Assembly (NCBI RefSeq): GCF_003589595.1
Contig: NW_020653712.1
Span: 1,361,537 to 1,425,536 of the forward strand
DNA length: 64,000 nucleotides
Direction: 5' to 3'
Source: Hyposmocoma kahamanoa
Taxonomy: Eukaryota; Arthropoda; Insecta; Lepidoptera; Cosmopterigidae
The translations under genes were made by a program, and so were the position numbers. Position 1 is the stretch's first letter. Every line of letters starts with the position of its first letter. Shown piece by piece: positions 44,901 through 52,739 of the stretch. The notes under the pieces were generated by a model that was not told the DNA's origin, searched no databases, and saw only the letters and a list, made by a program, of their open reading frames with translations.

Positions 44901-47900
44901 ACTGATGTTGTTTTTGGGCAAACTACGCAGTCCATTAGCCAAAGATTATACACATCATACCGGTTACGAGATAAATATCAAATGGAAAAGAAAACAGGTT
45001 TATTAAAAAAAAAAATGTAAAACTTCACGTGCGTAATTTAAAAAAAATTAAAACTAACTAAGCGTAAATTAGAAAGAAAAATCTATTACTTTTTTAACGC
45101 ACACACTCAAAGCCCCGCACTAGGGAACACTGTGTCGCACAACCACAAATTACACCCAAACTCACTAGAGAAAAACATGTAGGCCATACAAATACTTCTC
45201 CTGGCCGGGGAATCGAACCCGGGACCTCTACGTGACAGACCAGCTGGGCCACCGTTCGGCCACGAAGGCAGTTGCAAGTGTTGTACATACAAGTGCTTTA
45301 CCAGCTTCCTAACAAGAAAGCTAGGTAAAAAATGAAATGTATAATATTTCAGAAACCTTATAAATAAGTTATAATTATTAATACAAAGACAGAACAAAAA
45401 AAATCATACTATCCGGCTGGTTTCAAACCAGCGCCTTCACTCCTCTTTGGAGCGAACTAACAGACGTCGCCAATTTTTTTACGTGATTATTGCAGATTTT
45501 TGTTTTTGGTTTTTAACGACTTTTTTGTGTGAGTTTAGCCTAAAGGGTACCTGCGTCCACCTTGCGGACGCTGACGCTGCACTGTTGTCAAGTACCCGAG
45601 TTCCTTACATTTAATATGAGCGTTTATTTATCATTATTAATCATGTCACGATGGATTTTATAATGGTTTTAAGACAAAACCGAAAATCGCGAAAAACCTT
45701 CCATAGCTGAAAACCGACTTCCAAAATGTACAGCTACTTGGTTTTTTCGGTTAACCGAGTAACTGGTTTGCATGCCCTACCTACGACCCTCTGGCTGAGC
45801 GGCGGTAGGGCAAAGCTTGGTTACCACAGCTGTACCCATTCTTAGTCTGAAAAAATAACATCGCACCTTGGGACTTCTTTTCAGTCTGTTGTGATCTCTA
45901 GCATCATCTTCTTGGTACTGGGTAAGATAATCGTCGAATTTGGAGAAGTCAAATGGAGCCCAATTTTCGTCTGTAGACGGAGGATTGTTGGTCAGAGGAT
46001 CCTCCTGGAAAAAGTTGCAACTATAAGCTATTTTTAGGATTTTGCATTGGGGTAATGCTGCCGATATTAATAGAATCATTGTAATGCAAAAACGTGTGGT
46101 TAGGGCAATTCACAATGTGGGGGTCGGTTCAGAACCTTACGATAACTTAATTGTCGACCGATTCGATTAGATATAGTACGATTTCTTTTAATTTCTATTC
46201 ACAACACCCGAATCGAGCGTCAAACTGTCGTATTCGAAATTGAACAGAAATGACGTCACACCCGTACGATTACTCGAACTTCTCGACCGGCAAAGGCTAC
46301 AAACGTTATTCAGAACACAATTATCGAATGAAAATTACCAAACGCAGTATTGTTTACAAAGCAAGAATGTAATATGGAAATATCTTATTCTTTTAAATAA
46401 AGTCTGGATTTTGTTCAATTTTATTAATTTATTTTAATGCATTCCTAAATTTCAGGCCTTTAAGGCATTGACTTACAAATAAATGGACGACGGGTCTAAT
46501 ACAAAAACCACGAAAAAAATGTCTTAAGTCAACCTATTCGAAATTTAAATTGTAATGTCATCGCAGTATCGCGCTGTCAGTAGAACAAATGAAGACTAAA
46601 GCGGAGTTTGGCGCTCTGTATACGATTTTAGCGCCTTACAAGTGCGGACACTTTTTAGCGCGGACTCGACGTCCATATAATTGTAAGTCAATGCTTTAAG
46701 GTCTCAAAAATGTATATAAAACGATTTTAATTTTTCTTATAATCTATTTCACCAACTAACTCCGTAAACGCTGTTGGATAACGATATCGTATCCGAATCT
46801 GGGAGTCTACTCTCGATCTCCGTCCAACATCCGTCCGAAACAATTACTGTCAAATAAGTAATATTCGACAAAATTAAAAGACAAGTATCCAGTACGAAGC
46901 TTCATTCGCATCACGCGTCTTTTCATTTAGTCAAGTATTGCTTATTTGGCAGTAATTGTTTCGGACGCATGTCGGACGGAAATCGAGAGTATTCTGAAAG
47001 CTCGGAAAGCGCCCTTCGATTCGAGAACGATATCCCATCGAACGATTCGGTTAAAATATCGAGTTCTGAATTGGGGTCCAAGGCCCCAGAGTGTCTTTAA
47101 CAGATAAGTTTAAAGAGATTGACATTCTCATACTAGCATCTAATTAATGTTAAGAAGAATTGTAATTTTATTATTTTATGAGAAATAGTGACAGATTTAA
47201 CATAATACGAGGAATAAAAATTTACTGGCTATTCTTGACAGTGGTGTTCAGGAAGTCACATAAATTTATTTGAGTGGCAATGTGTATTTGTTTCTTCAAA
47301 CAAACCAACGTTTCGGTCATGGGACCTGGAAAGGGCCCGAAACGTTGGTTTGTTTGAAAAAACAAATATGCGCGAATTAGACCCGAAAAAATTGTTTCAT
47401 TTCTTAAATGTAGAAAGTGTCACTGCTGTGAATTTGATGTCACTTTTATGGATGGCCTTTTTGACAAAATGTAATCAAATCAAAAATATCTAAAAGAAGT
47501 TTTAGCTTAAATTTTTATTGAATTGATATTCAATAATTATTTTGTGAAATTGCCCCACTAGTTTCTTATAATTATTAATGCAAAGACCGAACACTTAGGA
47601 AAAAATCCTTTGATCCGGCCGAATTCGAACCGAACGTCTCCTAGTAAACCGTGAGAGACGCTATGCCACTTAGTTGGCACGGCGTGGCATGGCATGCCAC
47701 GAACCGAATCAGCGGACCTTACGGATTTTTTCTATGCGCTTGTTGTCGGATCTTTGTATTTAGATTTCAACGACTTTGTAGCCGTAGCACCATCTATGAG
47801 AAATCTGTGAAAGTATGTCGTCACCCAGTTAGATACCTTTTATTTATTTATTTATATGCATTTCACATATAGTCTTAAGTGTTATATATAGTACACAAAC

Positions 47901-50610
47901 TTAGAACTATGGTAGGAACTACATGTGAGACCCTGTAAGGGCGTAGCAAAATACACTTATGACATAATACATATTTTAACCATAATAATATAAATTAGAG
48001 TTTTATCGTATAACATTCATAAAATTTTCCCCTACACAATTGTTAACTTTGTTTAAGTCTTTTAATATTCATAATTTTAGAGTAATAACAATTTTATCGA
48101 ACAGTGTTGTCGTCAATATTAATATAATAATAATTCAGATAACAGAATATAAAAGCTAATATCACTATTGATACGGAAAAATAGTTTCATTTCCTATGAA
48201 ATGAAACTATTTTTCCGGATTTAAATCGCGTATATTTGTTTTTTCAAACAAACCGACGTTTCGGGCCCTTTACAGGTCCCTGCCAATATCAACTTCTTAT
48301 CTTAATCTTATATCTCTGCCTATTTATCAAAATTCAATTTATTTTTTGTATTTTAAACTCTAAATTGTAAATTTTAAATTGTAACAGCCTTTACAGCTAC
48401 CAGCCCTGGCTAGAGATGTCGCTATTAATTGTAACTTCTATTTTTATTGAATTAATATTAAATTATTTTTTGTGAAATTACTCCATTAGTTTGTTATAAT
48501 ATAAGATTGAATACTTAGAAAAAAATCTTTCGATCCGGCCGGATTCGAACCGACGTCTAGTAAACCGTGCCAGACGCTATGCCAACTAAGGCACGGAACG
48601 AAAGTTTTCACTTTTATTAATTGCTCATTTGTTTCTAGAGCACTTTCTCACCTTAATATGAGCCATCTTTTTTGGTGACATCAGGTTCACTGGCTGATCG
48701 TAAATATCATCTTTCGCCTGGAAATTTAAGCGAATTGTAGGTTTATTTTTACATTTAATAAAAGCATAAGTTGGTCAGTAAAACTTTATTTTTGTTTTAT
48801 AAAATCAAGTGACGGAACGAACAAGTGGAGCGCATTCACACATCACTTAATAATAGTTACTTAATCACTCACTTCAACTCATAAAAAAATCCAAAATATA
48901 CTACGCTGTAATAGCCTATTAAATCTGACTAATGACACCAGGCGTTCACTATGAAGGAAAAGGAACCTAAACACGCGCCCAGAGAGGCAAAAATAACTAT
49001 GCCCGCCGTGTGCAGTCGCGCGGATCCGAATGCCCATAAATGAAAGACTTGTATGAGCGCTTGTACCGACGTCGGTACGCTCATCGGTAGGCACTTATAG
49101 TGACGGAGCCCTGGCCTAGTGCTAAACGACACGCCTATCCATGGCAGTTGCAGTGCCACTCAGAGCTTTAAATCGCAAAGATCTGAAGAGCACTGCCACT
49201 GCGCCTGTCACCCTGGTCGTGACGACAGATAGTCGTGTAGTTTAAAGTGTCGTGTCTTGTATATTTAAATGAAGTTATTCACACAGAACAATACGATTAA
49301 CTGTCATTCACGACTTTTTTGACTTTACGACGACAGACTGTCGTAACAATGTAAAGAGCTAGAACGTCATTCGTCCGACGATAAATAAAAACGTGACGAC
49401 AGATGGTTATCTATCGCAGCTTCAAACTATTCTGTCGTGCAAACGACAAGGCGGTTGCCGTGAACCGGTAAATTGTCGTCACGATCTAGTGGGAACAGCT
49501 AGACACGACAGTCGTACAACGATAAAATAAACGTCCACGACATAGTCACGACGGATAGTCGTGATATGGGAACAGGCTTGACGCGACAGTCGTCCAGCGA
49601 TAAGTAAAAAGCGTTACGATATATTGGGAACGCGCTCTCTCTGTGTTTTGGTTTTGAAGAGGATGGGTGCTAGTGAAATTACAGGCACATGGGTCCCTTG
49701 TCTACTTATGTCTCAGGGTGCGCAGTGGCAGTGCCCCTCAGATCTTTGCGATCTAAAGCTTTGAGTGGCACTGCAACCTGTTATATGCAGGCGTGTAGCT
49801 CGCCACCAGACACACGACTTGTTCGCTCCGTCACTTGATATTATAAAAAAATCGTAAAAAAATCCTACGCGACACAGACGTCCCACCGCTGTGCACAGTA
49901 GACCATAAAGAAGAGCCTTCTTTATGGTCTTAGTAGGTACTTACATGCGGGTAGTTCACGAAACTGGCTTCTGGTTTACTGTGCAACATACGAGCCAGTG
50001 ACAGCAGCTGAAACGCAATCATCATCAATAATCTGTCTAGTACCGGTTTCCTTTAATGAGATGGTTAAGTTTTTACGTGCATACAAAATGTACTGTGTTT
50101 GGGTAAACGTACTGTGATGCGACAGATGATACCAGTCTCCTTAAACTTTTCTCTGAGAGAAACTCGAGAACCTAAACGGTATTATATAATAATAATAATT
50201 TTTGATAACATGATTGTTTGATAATGTGTTCAATAATATATACAATAAAACTTAAAAAAACTTTTTAATAATAATAAACAGTAACAATATTTTTATCGAT
50301 TACCTGCGAGACAGGCTTTGCCTAGTGCAGGAATCGTAGGAAATTCTCTGTACGCGATATACGCTACAATTGAGTTGTGTTACCTGGTTCTTTGTCGTAA
50401 CTAAATTGTAATGTGCCTGCACAAGTTCATTTGTAAAATAAATTATTTTGTATTTTTTTTTTGTACACAGAACGAATCGCTCGTTTTTGCAACATAAATA
50501 TGGTTTGTAACTACTTTCCTTATTCTGATTTGTGATTACTCGAGAATCTCTTGTTTTTATAGCAGGGTAAAAAGTTTACTCACCAACATCCACTGAAGTA
50601 AGTACCACAT
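29788..50610 (-). CDS. Unrecognised secreted cysteine-rich protein, ten exons (gene-level span)
   Basis: Rebuilt from ten exons (50584-50610, 49945-50007, 48652-48717, 45867-46004, 43025-43096, 41333-41437, 35387-35502, 33928-34109, 31345-31528, 29788-29923). All borders are AG/GT and every split codon joins, giving 362 residues. Order: signal peptide MWYLLQWMLLLSLARML; acidic linkers (exons 3-4); polybasic Ser/Thr/Pro linkers (5B, 6); a globular module (exons 7-9) with PGVIFR, NDEITKF, CLFDN, IPYVVGED and CDAATC; then a six-cysteine tail in exon 10. I do not recognise the family and assign no function; extracellular or secretory location is inferred from the signal peptide and cysteines. AATAAA on the minus strand at 29704-29709 lies about 80 bases past the stop. 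The globular module has an intronless relative at 44184-44849. The membership of exon 5B is the weakest link. Confidence 0.72.
30008..30495 (+). repeat. Dispersed repeat family K, copy 2
   Basis: Matches copy 1 in order, with small indels (GGTCACAAGCGACATAAAAC, GTGACACGCGGACTGTAATT, ACAACGAGCCACAAAGTAAC). Confidence 0.65.
31345..31528 (-). CDS. Secreted-protein gene, exon 9
   Basis: Acceptor CTCCCCAG, donor AG/GTGAAC. GT completes Gly, then IPPTMFTHSEEYMK, CLFDNVYIDHIPYVVGED and HCDAATCTSVPFID; ends with AG. The donor lies inside a frame that would otherwise stop two codons later. It is chosen because AG plus C from exon 10 gives Ser, the residue at this place in the intronless copy (VFVDS). 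Confidence 0.78.
31578..31762 (-). mobile_element. tRNA-derived SINE family B
   Basis: Reverse copy with AACGCACACACTCAACATAG at its 3' end and the head near GTCACGGAGGC. It lies in the intron between exons 8 and 9 of the minus-strand secreted-protein gene. Confidence 0.75.
31773..31876. mobile_element. MITE family E fragment
   Basis: Left end (TTGACTAACAATTATATGGA) through CAGAGCGTCATTCACGCT, then the match stops. Lies in an intron of the secreted-protein gene. Confidence 0.7.
31999..32287. mobile_element. MITE family E, copy 5
   Basis: Full-length copy with both inverted ends (CATTGACTTACAATTATACG and TTTATTTGTAAGTCAATG). The flanking 8-mers do not match, so the duplication is decayed or was lost by recombination. 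Confidence 0.8.
33737..33877. mobile_element. Small MITE, GGYCACACAGAGG ends
   Basis: CAGGTCACACAGAGGCGGAT at the left and CCCCCTCTGTGTGGCCAGAG at the right are inverted copies. It lies 50 bases past the donor of exon 8 of the secreted-protein gene. Confidence 0.7.
33928..34109 (-). CDS. Secreted-protein gene, exon 8
   Basis: Acceptor TTTGGACAG, donor GTGAGT. One base completes Asn, then YPDDRDESVVEADVEYLRL and NDEITKFEDLKWLIGWFNN; one base carries over. EAD, DEITKF and the spacing match the intronless copy. Confidence 0.8.
34158..34713 (-). mobile_element. tRNA-derived SINE family B, split by a solo LTR
   Basis: Reverse copy in two parts, 34158-34267 and 34630-34713. The two halves resume exactly across the LTR at 34268-34629, with CAAAT duplicated at the junction. 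Confidence 0.8.
34268..34629. mobile_element. Solo LTR of a retrotransposon
   Basis: A 362-base block starting TGTTACGGACGGCCG and ending GTTATTATACA, so TG...CA, is flanked by a perfect 5-base duplication CAAAT (34263-34267 and 34630-34634). It interrupts a SINE, so both borders are certain. TATA-like GGTATAAGTATAAG lies inside. No internal coding region remains, so this is a recombination product of a full element. The 5-bp duplication fits Ty3/gypsy or Pao; I favour Ty3/gypsy on the TGTTACGGA start, as inference. Confidence 0.85.
34760..34995 (-). mobile_element. Repeat family C, reverse copy
   Basis: Reverse copy ending in a short tandem repeat of AGGTAAGGTGGCAGAATT (about 2.5 units). 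In an intron of the secreted-protein gene. Confidence 0.6.
35387..35502 (-). CDS. Secreted-protein gene, exon 7 (start of conserved module)
   Basis: Acceptor CTATTTTCAG, donor GTAAGT. TYDSTYTEIPKDLYQAHLRP, then GVIFRIHMAEAILKMQYR and two bases of the next codon. PGVIFR and AILK match the intronless copy at 44184-44849. Confidence 0.78.
35700..36180 (+). mobile_element. Penelope-like element 3' end, copy 3
   Basis: An inverted terminal block (35701-35778, containing CCGACGTTTCGGGCCC) is joined to the forward 3' region ending at CTAAGAACTCGACTTG. No coding remnant is kept. It lies in the intron upstream of exon 7 of the minus-strand secreted-protein gene. Confidence 0.6.
36595..37103. mobile_element. 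MITE family D, copy 5 (opposite orientation)
   Basis: Reverse-oriented copy from CCAGAAATAGAGACGAAATG to ATCTCTATTTCTGGTTATTT. It contains the palindrome CAATTGACGGGTGTCGTCAA. Confidence 0.75.
37401..37875. mobile_element. MITE, CCTCTCCACACTCG ends
   Basis: CCTCTCCACACTCGTGCGCG at the left and CGCGTGCGAGTGTGGAGAGG at the right. About 475 bases with GC-rich arms (CGCGAACTACCCGCG, ATCACGCG). No transposase recognised. Confidence 0.75.
38155..38439. mobile_element. MITE family E, copy 6
   Basis: Inverted ends CATTGACATACAAATAAATG and TATAATTGTAAGTCAATG. Perfect 8-base duplication GTTCATGC at 38147-38154 and 38440-38447. In the intron upstream of exon 7 of the secreted-protein gene. Confidence 0.9.
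38985..39185. repeat. GC-rich repeat with CGCGCGGCCGC blocks
   Basis: TTGTCGCGCGGCCGCCCGGT and its partial inverse GGCGGCCGCGCGGTCGCCG bound an AT-rich middle, as in a MITE. Similar GC-rich blocks sit at 40540-40665 and 41005-41065, on the other side of the mariner. Confidence 0.5.
39257..40510 (+). mobile_element. mariner transposon, decayed
   Basis: Inverted ends CGAGAGGTGCTCCAAAAGTA (left) and TTTTGGATCACCCCTCG (right), flanked by TA at 39255-39256 and 40511-40512. About 1.25 kb, normal for mariner. It lies in the intron between exons 6 and 7 of the secreted-protein gene, in the opposite orientation. Confidence 0.9.
39471..40405 (+). pseudogene. mariner DD34D transposase pseudogene
   Basis: Starts MEKNEIRAVIKYLCLKKMS, the DNA-binding N-terminus of mariner transposases. 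Later blocks (DRRVTIRHVVEVTGFSYGSV, HQDDAPAHKAAVAMAAIQ, YSPDLALSDFYLF, KGIMGLEKRWD) fall in different frames. The second Asp (HQD) and the third (LSD) are 34 residues apart, giving DD34D. Several frameshifts and an in-frame TGA near 40287 break the gene, so it makes no working enzyme. Confidence 0.9.
41333..41437 (-). CDS. Secreted-protein gene, exon 6 (polybasic linker)
   Basis: Acceptor AATATTTCAG, donor GTGAGT, 35 codons in phase 0. Contains TTDVPVARGGKKKNKKRTGV then SDTYQPPVT, with a dibasic-rich core. Confidence 0.65.
41477..41866 (+). mobile_element. THAP-encoding P-element-like MITE, copy 1
   Basis: Inverted ends AAAACCTTAGAATAATATCG and ATTATTCTAAGGTTTT, with AGTGAGGCAAA and TTTGCCTCACTTGTG further in. 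Inside, from ATG at 41630, MTKCAVNECKNTSDKHK followed by NITFHKEVTRF is the beginning of a THAP zinc finger (the first C-x4-C part only), then the frame is lost. THAP domains form the DNA-binding end of P-element-like transposases. It sits just upstream (in gene orientation) of exon 6 of the secreted-protein gene. Confidence 0.7.
42690..42950 (+). mobile_element. Repeat family C, forward copy
   Basis: From AGTACTGCCACCTTACTTAT to GTTCGTCCCGTCACTTGATA, with all family blocks in order. It lies just downstream (in gene orientation) of candidate exon 5B. Confidence 0.65.
43025..43096 (-). CDS. Secreted-protein gene, candidate exon 5B (polybasic)
   Basis: Donor is a perfect GTAAGT; acceptor GATTACAAAG is moderate. 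24 codons in phase 0: RRRGRTGKRRNRSRFSTPQP then DDSD. The basic run joins the LKRSPK end of exon 4. Short and low in complexity, so less sure than its neighbours. Confidence 0.5.
43333..43619. repeat. Inverted repeat with 63-base arms
   Basis: CCCCTCCTACGTAAAGTATC (from 43333) pairs with GATACTTTACGTAGGAGGGG (ending 43619); the match extends inward through AAGTTTACAGGGGAG. A spacer of about 160 bases separates the arms. Confidence 0.75.
43737..43793 (-). mobile_element. SINE family B 3' fragment
   Basis: Only the 3' part is present (CATAGCCCTGCACTAGGAGG and GGTGCCATGGACACACACAC), directly joined to a family C repeat fragment. Confidence 0.55.
43794..44112 (+). mobile_element. Repeat family C, two joined copies
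   Basis: A 3' fragment (CTTACCAGCAGGCGCACAAC, 43806-43850) is followed by a nearly complete copy (43862-44110), ending 70 bases from the stop codon of exon 5A. Confidence 0.6.
44174..44179 (-). promoter_or_regulatory. Poly(A) signal of exon 5A
   Basis: AATAAA on the minus strand, four bases past the TAA stop of the open exon at 44184-44849. Its presence supports that exon being a real 3' end. Confidence 0.5.
44184..44849 (-). CDS. Intronless paralogous module: alternative last exon (5A) or separate copy
   Basis: A 222-codon open frame ending TAA at 44186-44184, with AATAAA only a few bases later (44179-44174). The N-terminal 80 residues are specific (ETRRFNTLSGPKIRERPHHY). The rest is clearly homologous to exons 7-9 of the main gene: NPGVIFRVRMSDAILKIK, IEADIIY, VVMDEITKF, YCLFDALWIDGNPYVIGDE, QCDAAECNSIVFVDS. 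It lacks the six-cysteine tail. A candidate acceptor (CTGAG before 44849) is in phase with exon 4 but has a poor pyrimidine tract. It could be an alternative terminal exon giving about 319 residues, or a tandem or retro-copied gene whose own 5' exons I cannot see. Confidence 0.72.
   Translation of the reverse strand: MESLLKTQPPKTAKGNAIAHKKDLQDYFLQQEETRRFNTLSGPKIRERPHHYVYPEPVKDRILEFSTTTRRPGILPESMNPGVIFRVRMSDAILKIKQRVYDDPEKHIEADIIYTNLIKKVVMDEITKFHNLLLMYKTDKSIKEHLGECGGRIYKFISYMTIKVHIYCLFDALWIDGNPYVIGDEYSVTPIEVPPMLQCDAAECNSIVFVDSITEPKDVEE
45097..45271 (-). mobile_element. tRNA-derived SINE family B
   Basis: Reverse copy; the head (GGCCACCGTTCGGCCACGAA) and the B-box region (GGGGAATCGAACCCGGGACC) are well kept. 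A short internal deletion removes part of the body. In the intron between exons 4 and 5A/5B of the secreted-protein gene. Confidence 0.75.
45867..46004 (-). CDS. Secreted-protein gene, exon 4 (acidic linker)
   Basis: Acceptor TTTTTCCAG, 46 codons, phase 0 at both ends. Contains ENWAPFDFSKFDDYLTQYQ followed by EDDARDHNRLKRSPK. The donor GTGCGA is weaker than the others. Confidence 0.72.
46466..46693. mobile_element. MITE family E, copy 7
   Basis: Inverted ends CATTGACTTACAAATAAATG and TATAATTGTAAGTCAATG. Perfect 8-base duplication CTTTAAGG at 46458-46465 and 46694-46701. Internal deletion like that of the copy at 22105. Confidence 0.9.
46801..46992. mobile_element. Palindromic MITE family J, copy 2
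   Basis: GGGAGTCTACTCTCGATCTC at the left, GGAAATCGAGAGTATTC at the right. The sequence flanking it (TATCGTATCCGAATCT and AAAGCGCCCTTCGATTCGAG) is also found, inverted, around copy 1, so both sit in the same larger repeat. Confidence 0.78.
47290..47400. mobile_element. Penelope-like terminal fragment (fold-back)
   Basis: Short inverted arrangement of the ACAAACCAACGTTTCGG block and its reverse complement around GGGACCTGGAAAGGGCCC. Only the terminal part of the family is present. Confidence 0.5.
47530..47840. mobile_element. Family A repeat, diverged copy
   Basis: Starts with the shared flank TTTTGTGAAATTGCCCCACT and TAATTATTAATGCAAAGACC; tRNA-like and TTTGTATTTAGATTTC tail blocks follow. 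A further block (CACCATCTATGAGAAATCTG) also occurs inverted inside the 22350-22735 copy. Confidence 0.5.
47838..48060 (-). repeat. LINE-like 3' end with TTTA repeat
   Basis: TTTATTTATTTATATGCATT head, then CACAAACTTAGAACTATGGT and GAGACCCTGTAAGGGCG. In an intron of the secreted-protein gene. Confidence 0.35.
48178..48290 (-). mobile_element. Penelope-like terminal fragment
   Basis: Contains GAAACTATTTTTCCGG, CAAACCGACGTTTCGGGCCC and CTTTACAGGTCCC, the reverse complement of the terminal block at 660-750. A short palindrome of TTTCATTTCCTA precedes it. Confidence 0.5.
48464..48600 (-). mobile_element. Family A repeat fragment
   Basis: Contains TTTTTTGTGAAATTACTCCA, CGATCCGGCCGGATTCG and CCGTGCCAGACGCTATGCCA; the right end is missing. 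It lies about 50 bases from exon 3 of the secreted-protein gene. Confidence 0.55.
48652..48717 (-). CDS. Secreted-protein gene, exon 3
   Basis: Acceptor TTTCCAG, donor GTGAGA, 22 codons, phase 0 at both ends (AKDDIYDQPVNLMSPKKMAH and IK). Confidence 0.7.
49115..49850. mobile_element. Family C copies, inverted, flanking a CGACAGTCGT-rich element
   Basis: A reverse family C fragment (49115-49210) and a forward copy (49650-49850) flank the element listed at 49212-49636. Confidence 0.55.
49212..49636. mobile_element. CGACAGTCGT-rich element, copy 1
   Basis: About 420 bases shared with 61706-62070. Dozens of variants of ACGACAG and GTCGT in both orientations (GACGACAGACTGTCGT, CACGACAGTCGTACAACG) make it locally palindromic at many scales. 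No open reading frame. Ends are only approximate. Confidence 0.65.
49945..50007 (-). CDS. Secreted-protein gene, exon 2
   Basis: Acceptor GCGTTTCAG, donor GTAAGT, 21 codons (LLSLARMLHSKPEASFVNYP and H). It completes the hydrophobic core of the signal peptide; cleavage is likely shortly after LARMLHS. Confidence 0.72.
50040..50570. other. Intron 1 of the secreted-protein gene, nothing recognised
   Basis: AT-rich sequence between exons 1 and 2 with no repeat end or coding signal that I can support. Confidence 0.4.
50584..50610 (-). CDS. Secreted-protein gene, exon 1 (start codon, signal peptide)
   Basis: ATG at 50610-50608, then WYLLQWML and donor GTGAGT. An in-frame stop lies about 60 bases upstream with no other ATG between, so this start is well supported. 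Phase 0 at the border. Confidence 0.7.
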
Positions 50611-50956
50611 TGTGAACACGCTCGTCAGTCGCTTGCTGTAAAGCGACTGTAACGCCTTTGATACAATTTACTTTATTGCCCGAATATTTTATTGGTTAGA
50701 TAATTGGATTTCTTATTTTACGATTTTATTTATATTCCAATTACGGTAATTGAGTCAATATCCTATAGGCAGAATAGCAGAATAAGCAAGCTGATGTGGC
50801 AGTGGGATGGCAATATTAGAAATTAGCAATGCCAGAGGTATAGCTGTAACGTTTAAAAACACTTTTATGTAATAAAAGTCTCCTTTAGGTGCGGTCTGTG
50901 TTTAGTACAGCGGTCCCGGTGACGCAATAAATATGATGTTTACGGCCAGGTATGTG

Positions 50957-52694
50957 GTGAAAGCTATTCAGTCTATAACAAGTGGCAAGTCTCCCGGGTA
51001 CGACGGGCTTAGTATTGAACACTTACGGCACACCCCGGACACTCCATACAACCGTCGAAAGTTATTTATCTACTATTGCTACATATAGCAAGGCGCTATC
51101 TGCACACGCGCAAATGTGTGCGTGAAGTGGCAGGGTTGCCCATTACTTTCACGAGTCTGTTATCTATAATTCTATTAATAGAATCCTAATAATTACATAC
51201 GTTCATTACGTATTTATATCGATAAAATATTATATTTTTCATTAATTCACTAACTAGAATAATATTGACGATTTATTTAAAAAATATATTAAAATCACTT
51301 AAATTTTGGACGGGTACATTTAAATAGGGTGACCAAAATATTTAAAATTTGTGTCCAAGTTTATCATTACCAAAAACAAATTGAAAATTCGAGAACCCTT
51401 GTCTAACTCATGAATTAATGGCGTCTTATTATATTGATATAATAAATCTAAAGAAAACAATAACCGAATGAGCCTTTGACATTAGTTTTTTTGTCCCGTT
51501 TAGGTGATTATAAACAGTCGTATACAGCACAATTCACGACCATATTGTAAATAGTAACGTAAAATGATGTTATATTACAATTTTTATAATTAACGTACAA
51601 ATTTCTTAATTAATAAATGAAAAATGTATTCAAATATCAAAGCCGTCTTAGCGCAAATGGCTCACCGACAGCCTTATTGTCGTTCAGTCAATGTGATCGT
51701 CAACGTGCGGGGCGTGGTGCGGTATCCAAAGCTAGGGAGGGGCGGAGAGTGTCCGTTCTTGTTACTTTTTAGTGCTCTGCTTGCGGCACGGCGGTCCACA
51801 TATATCGCGAGTGCTTGCACTTCTTTATAACCTTTGTATTAGTTACTCATTCCTGCCCAGGACCTCATGAAGACAGTGTTAGTACCAGTCATAAAAAATA
51901 AAACTGGAAATTCATCTGACATAGGGAACTACAGAACTATCTCCCTGGCGACTACAGTGGCTAAGCTGCTTGACAGCCTGCTTAACACACCATTTCGGAT
52001 TTCGACCTAACTTATCAACGGAGAGCGCTTATTTTGTCATTACGGACTTTCCGTAAGAAATGCTTTAATTGGTTATTGTCCAGGCAAACATTGGCGGTAG
52101 GCATTGTACTGTAGTTGTGTGTGGATAGTGCTCTGTGTGTAATAGTAATGAAAAAATCTATATAACGATTCATGTGTGTGGTAAATATCTAATAATCGGC
52201 TCGAAATCTTATTACCTTTGAACTAGAATGATAGTGTGTGTTAGTTCATCTTCTTTTTATGAACATGACAGGCTGTAGCAGAACAGAACAGAGCGGCGTT
52301 GTGAAACACTCCGTCATTGTGTTGAGCTACATACCTTATTATCTCACACCACTATTTTTACTAAACACTGTGTAGAGCTTTATATTATTTTTATTTTTAC
52401 TTATTAATGTGTGGAGATACATAAACGATTTCATTAATATTATTATACTGTGTCTTAAGCAAACTGTTAAATATTATACTGACAGGAGTACGCAAATTGA
52501 CGCCGGTTTCTTAGATCTGTCTAAGGCTTTTGATCTGGTTTCCTACGATATATTGTGGCGGAAACTACACAGCTTCAGCTTACCTAGTAAGGTAGTTAAT
52601 ATGTTCAAGAATTGGTTTGGGAACCAGATCAACTGCGTCAGATGGGCGGATGAGATGTCTGAGTCCTACAGGTTGGAGTGTAAGGTGAGGCAAA
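50957..52694 (+). pseudogene. Decayed non-LTR (LINE) reverse transcriptase in three pieces
   Basis: Three pieces lie in order. At 50957-51042, KAIQSITSGKSPGYDGLSIE. At 51861-51982, LMKTVLVPVIKNKTGN then NYRTISLATTVAKLLD. At 52490-52694, FLDLSKAFDLVSYDILWRKL with the catalytic-region Asp, then VNMFKNWFGNQINCVRW. These are reverse transcriptase blocks of CR1/Jockey-like LINEs. About 820 and 500 bases of other sequence separate them, and the YADD block and endonuclease are absent. No working protein is possible. Confidence 0.75.
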
Positions 52695-52739
52695 ATAGGA
52701 TTGTAAAAAAAAGAAGCCTCCGGGGACCGTGGACTTAAT

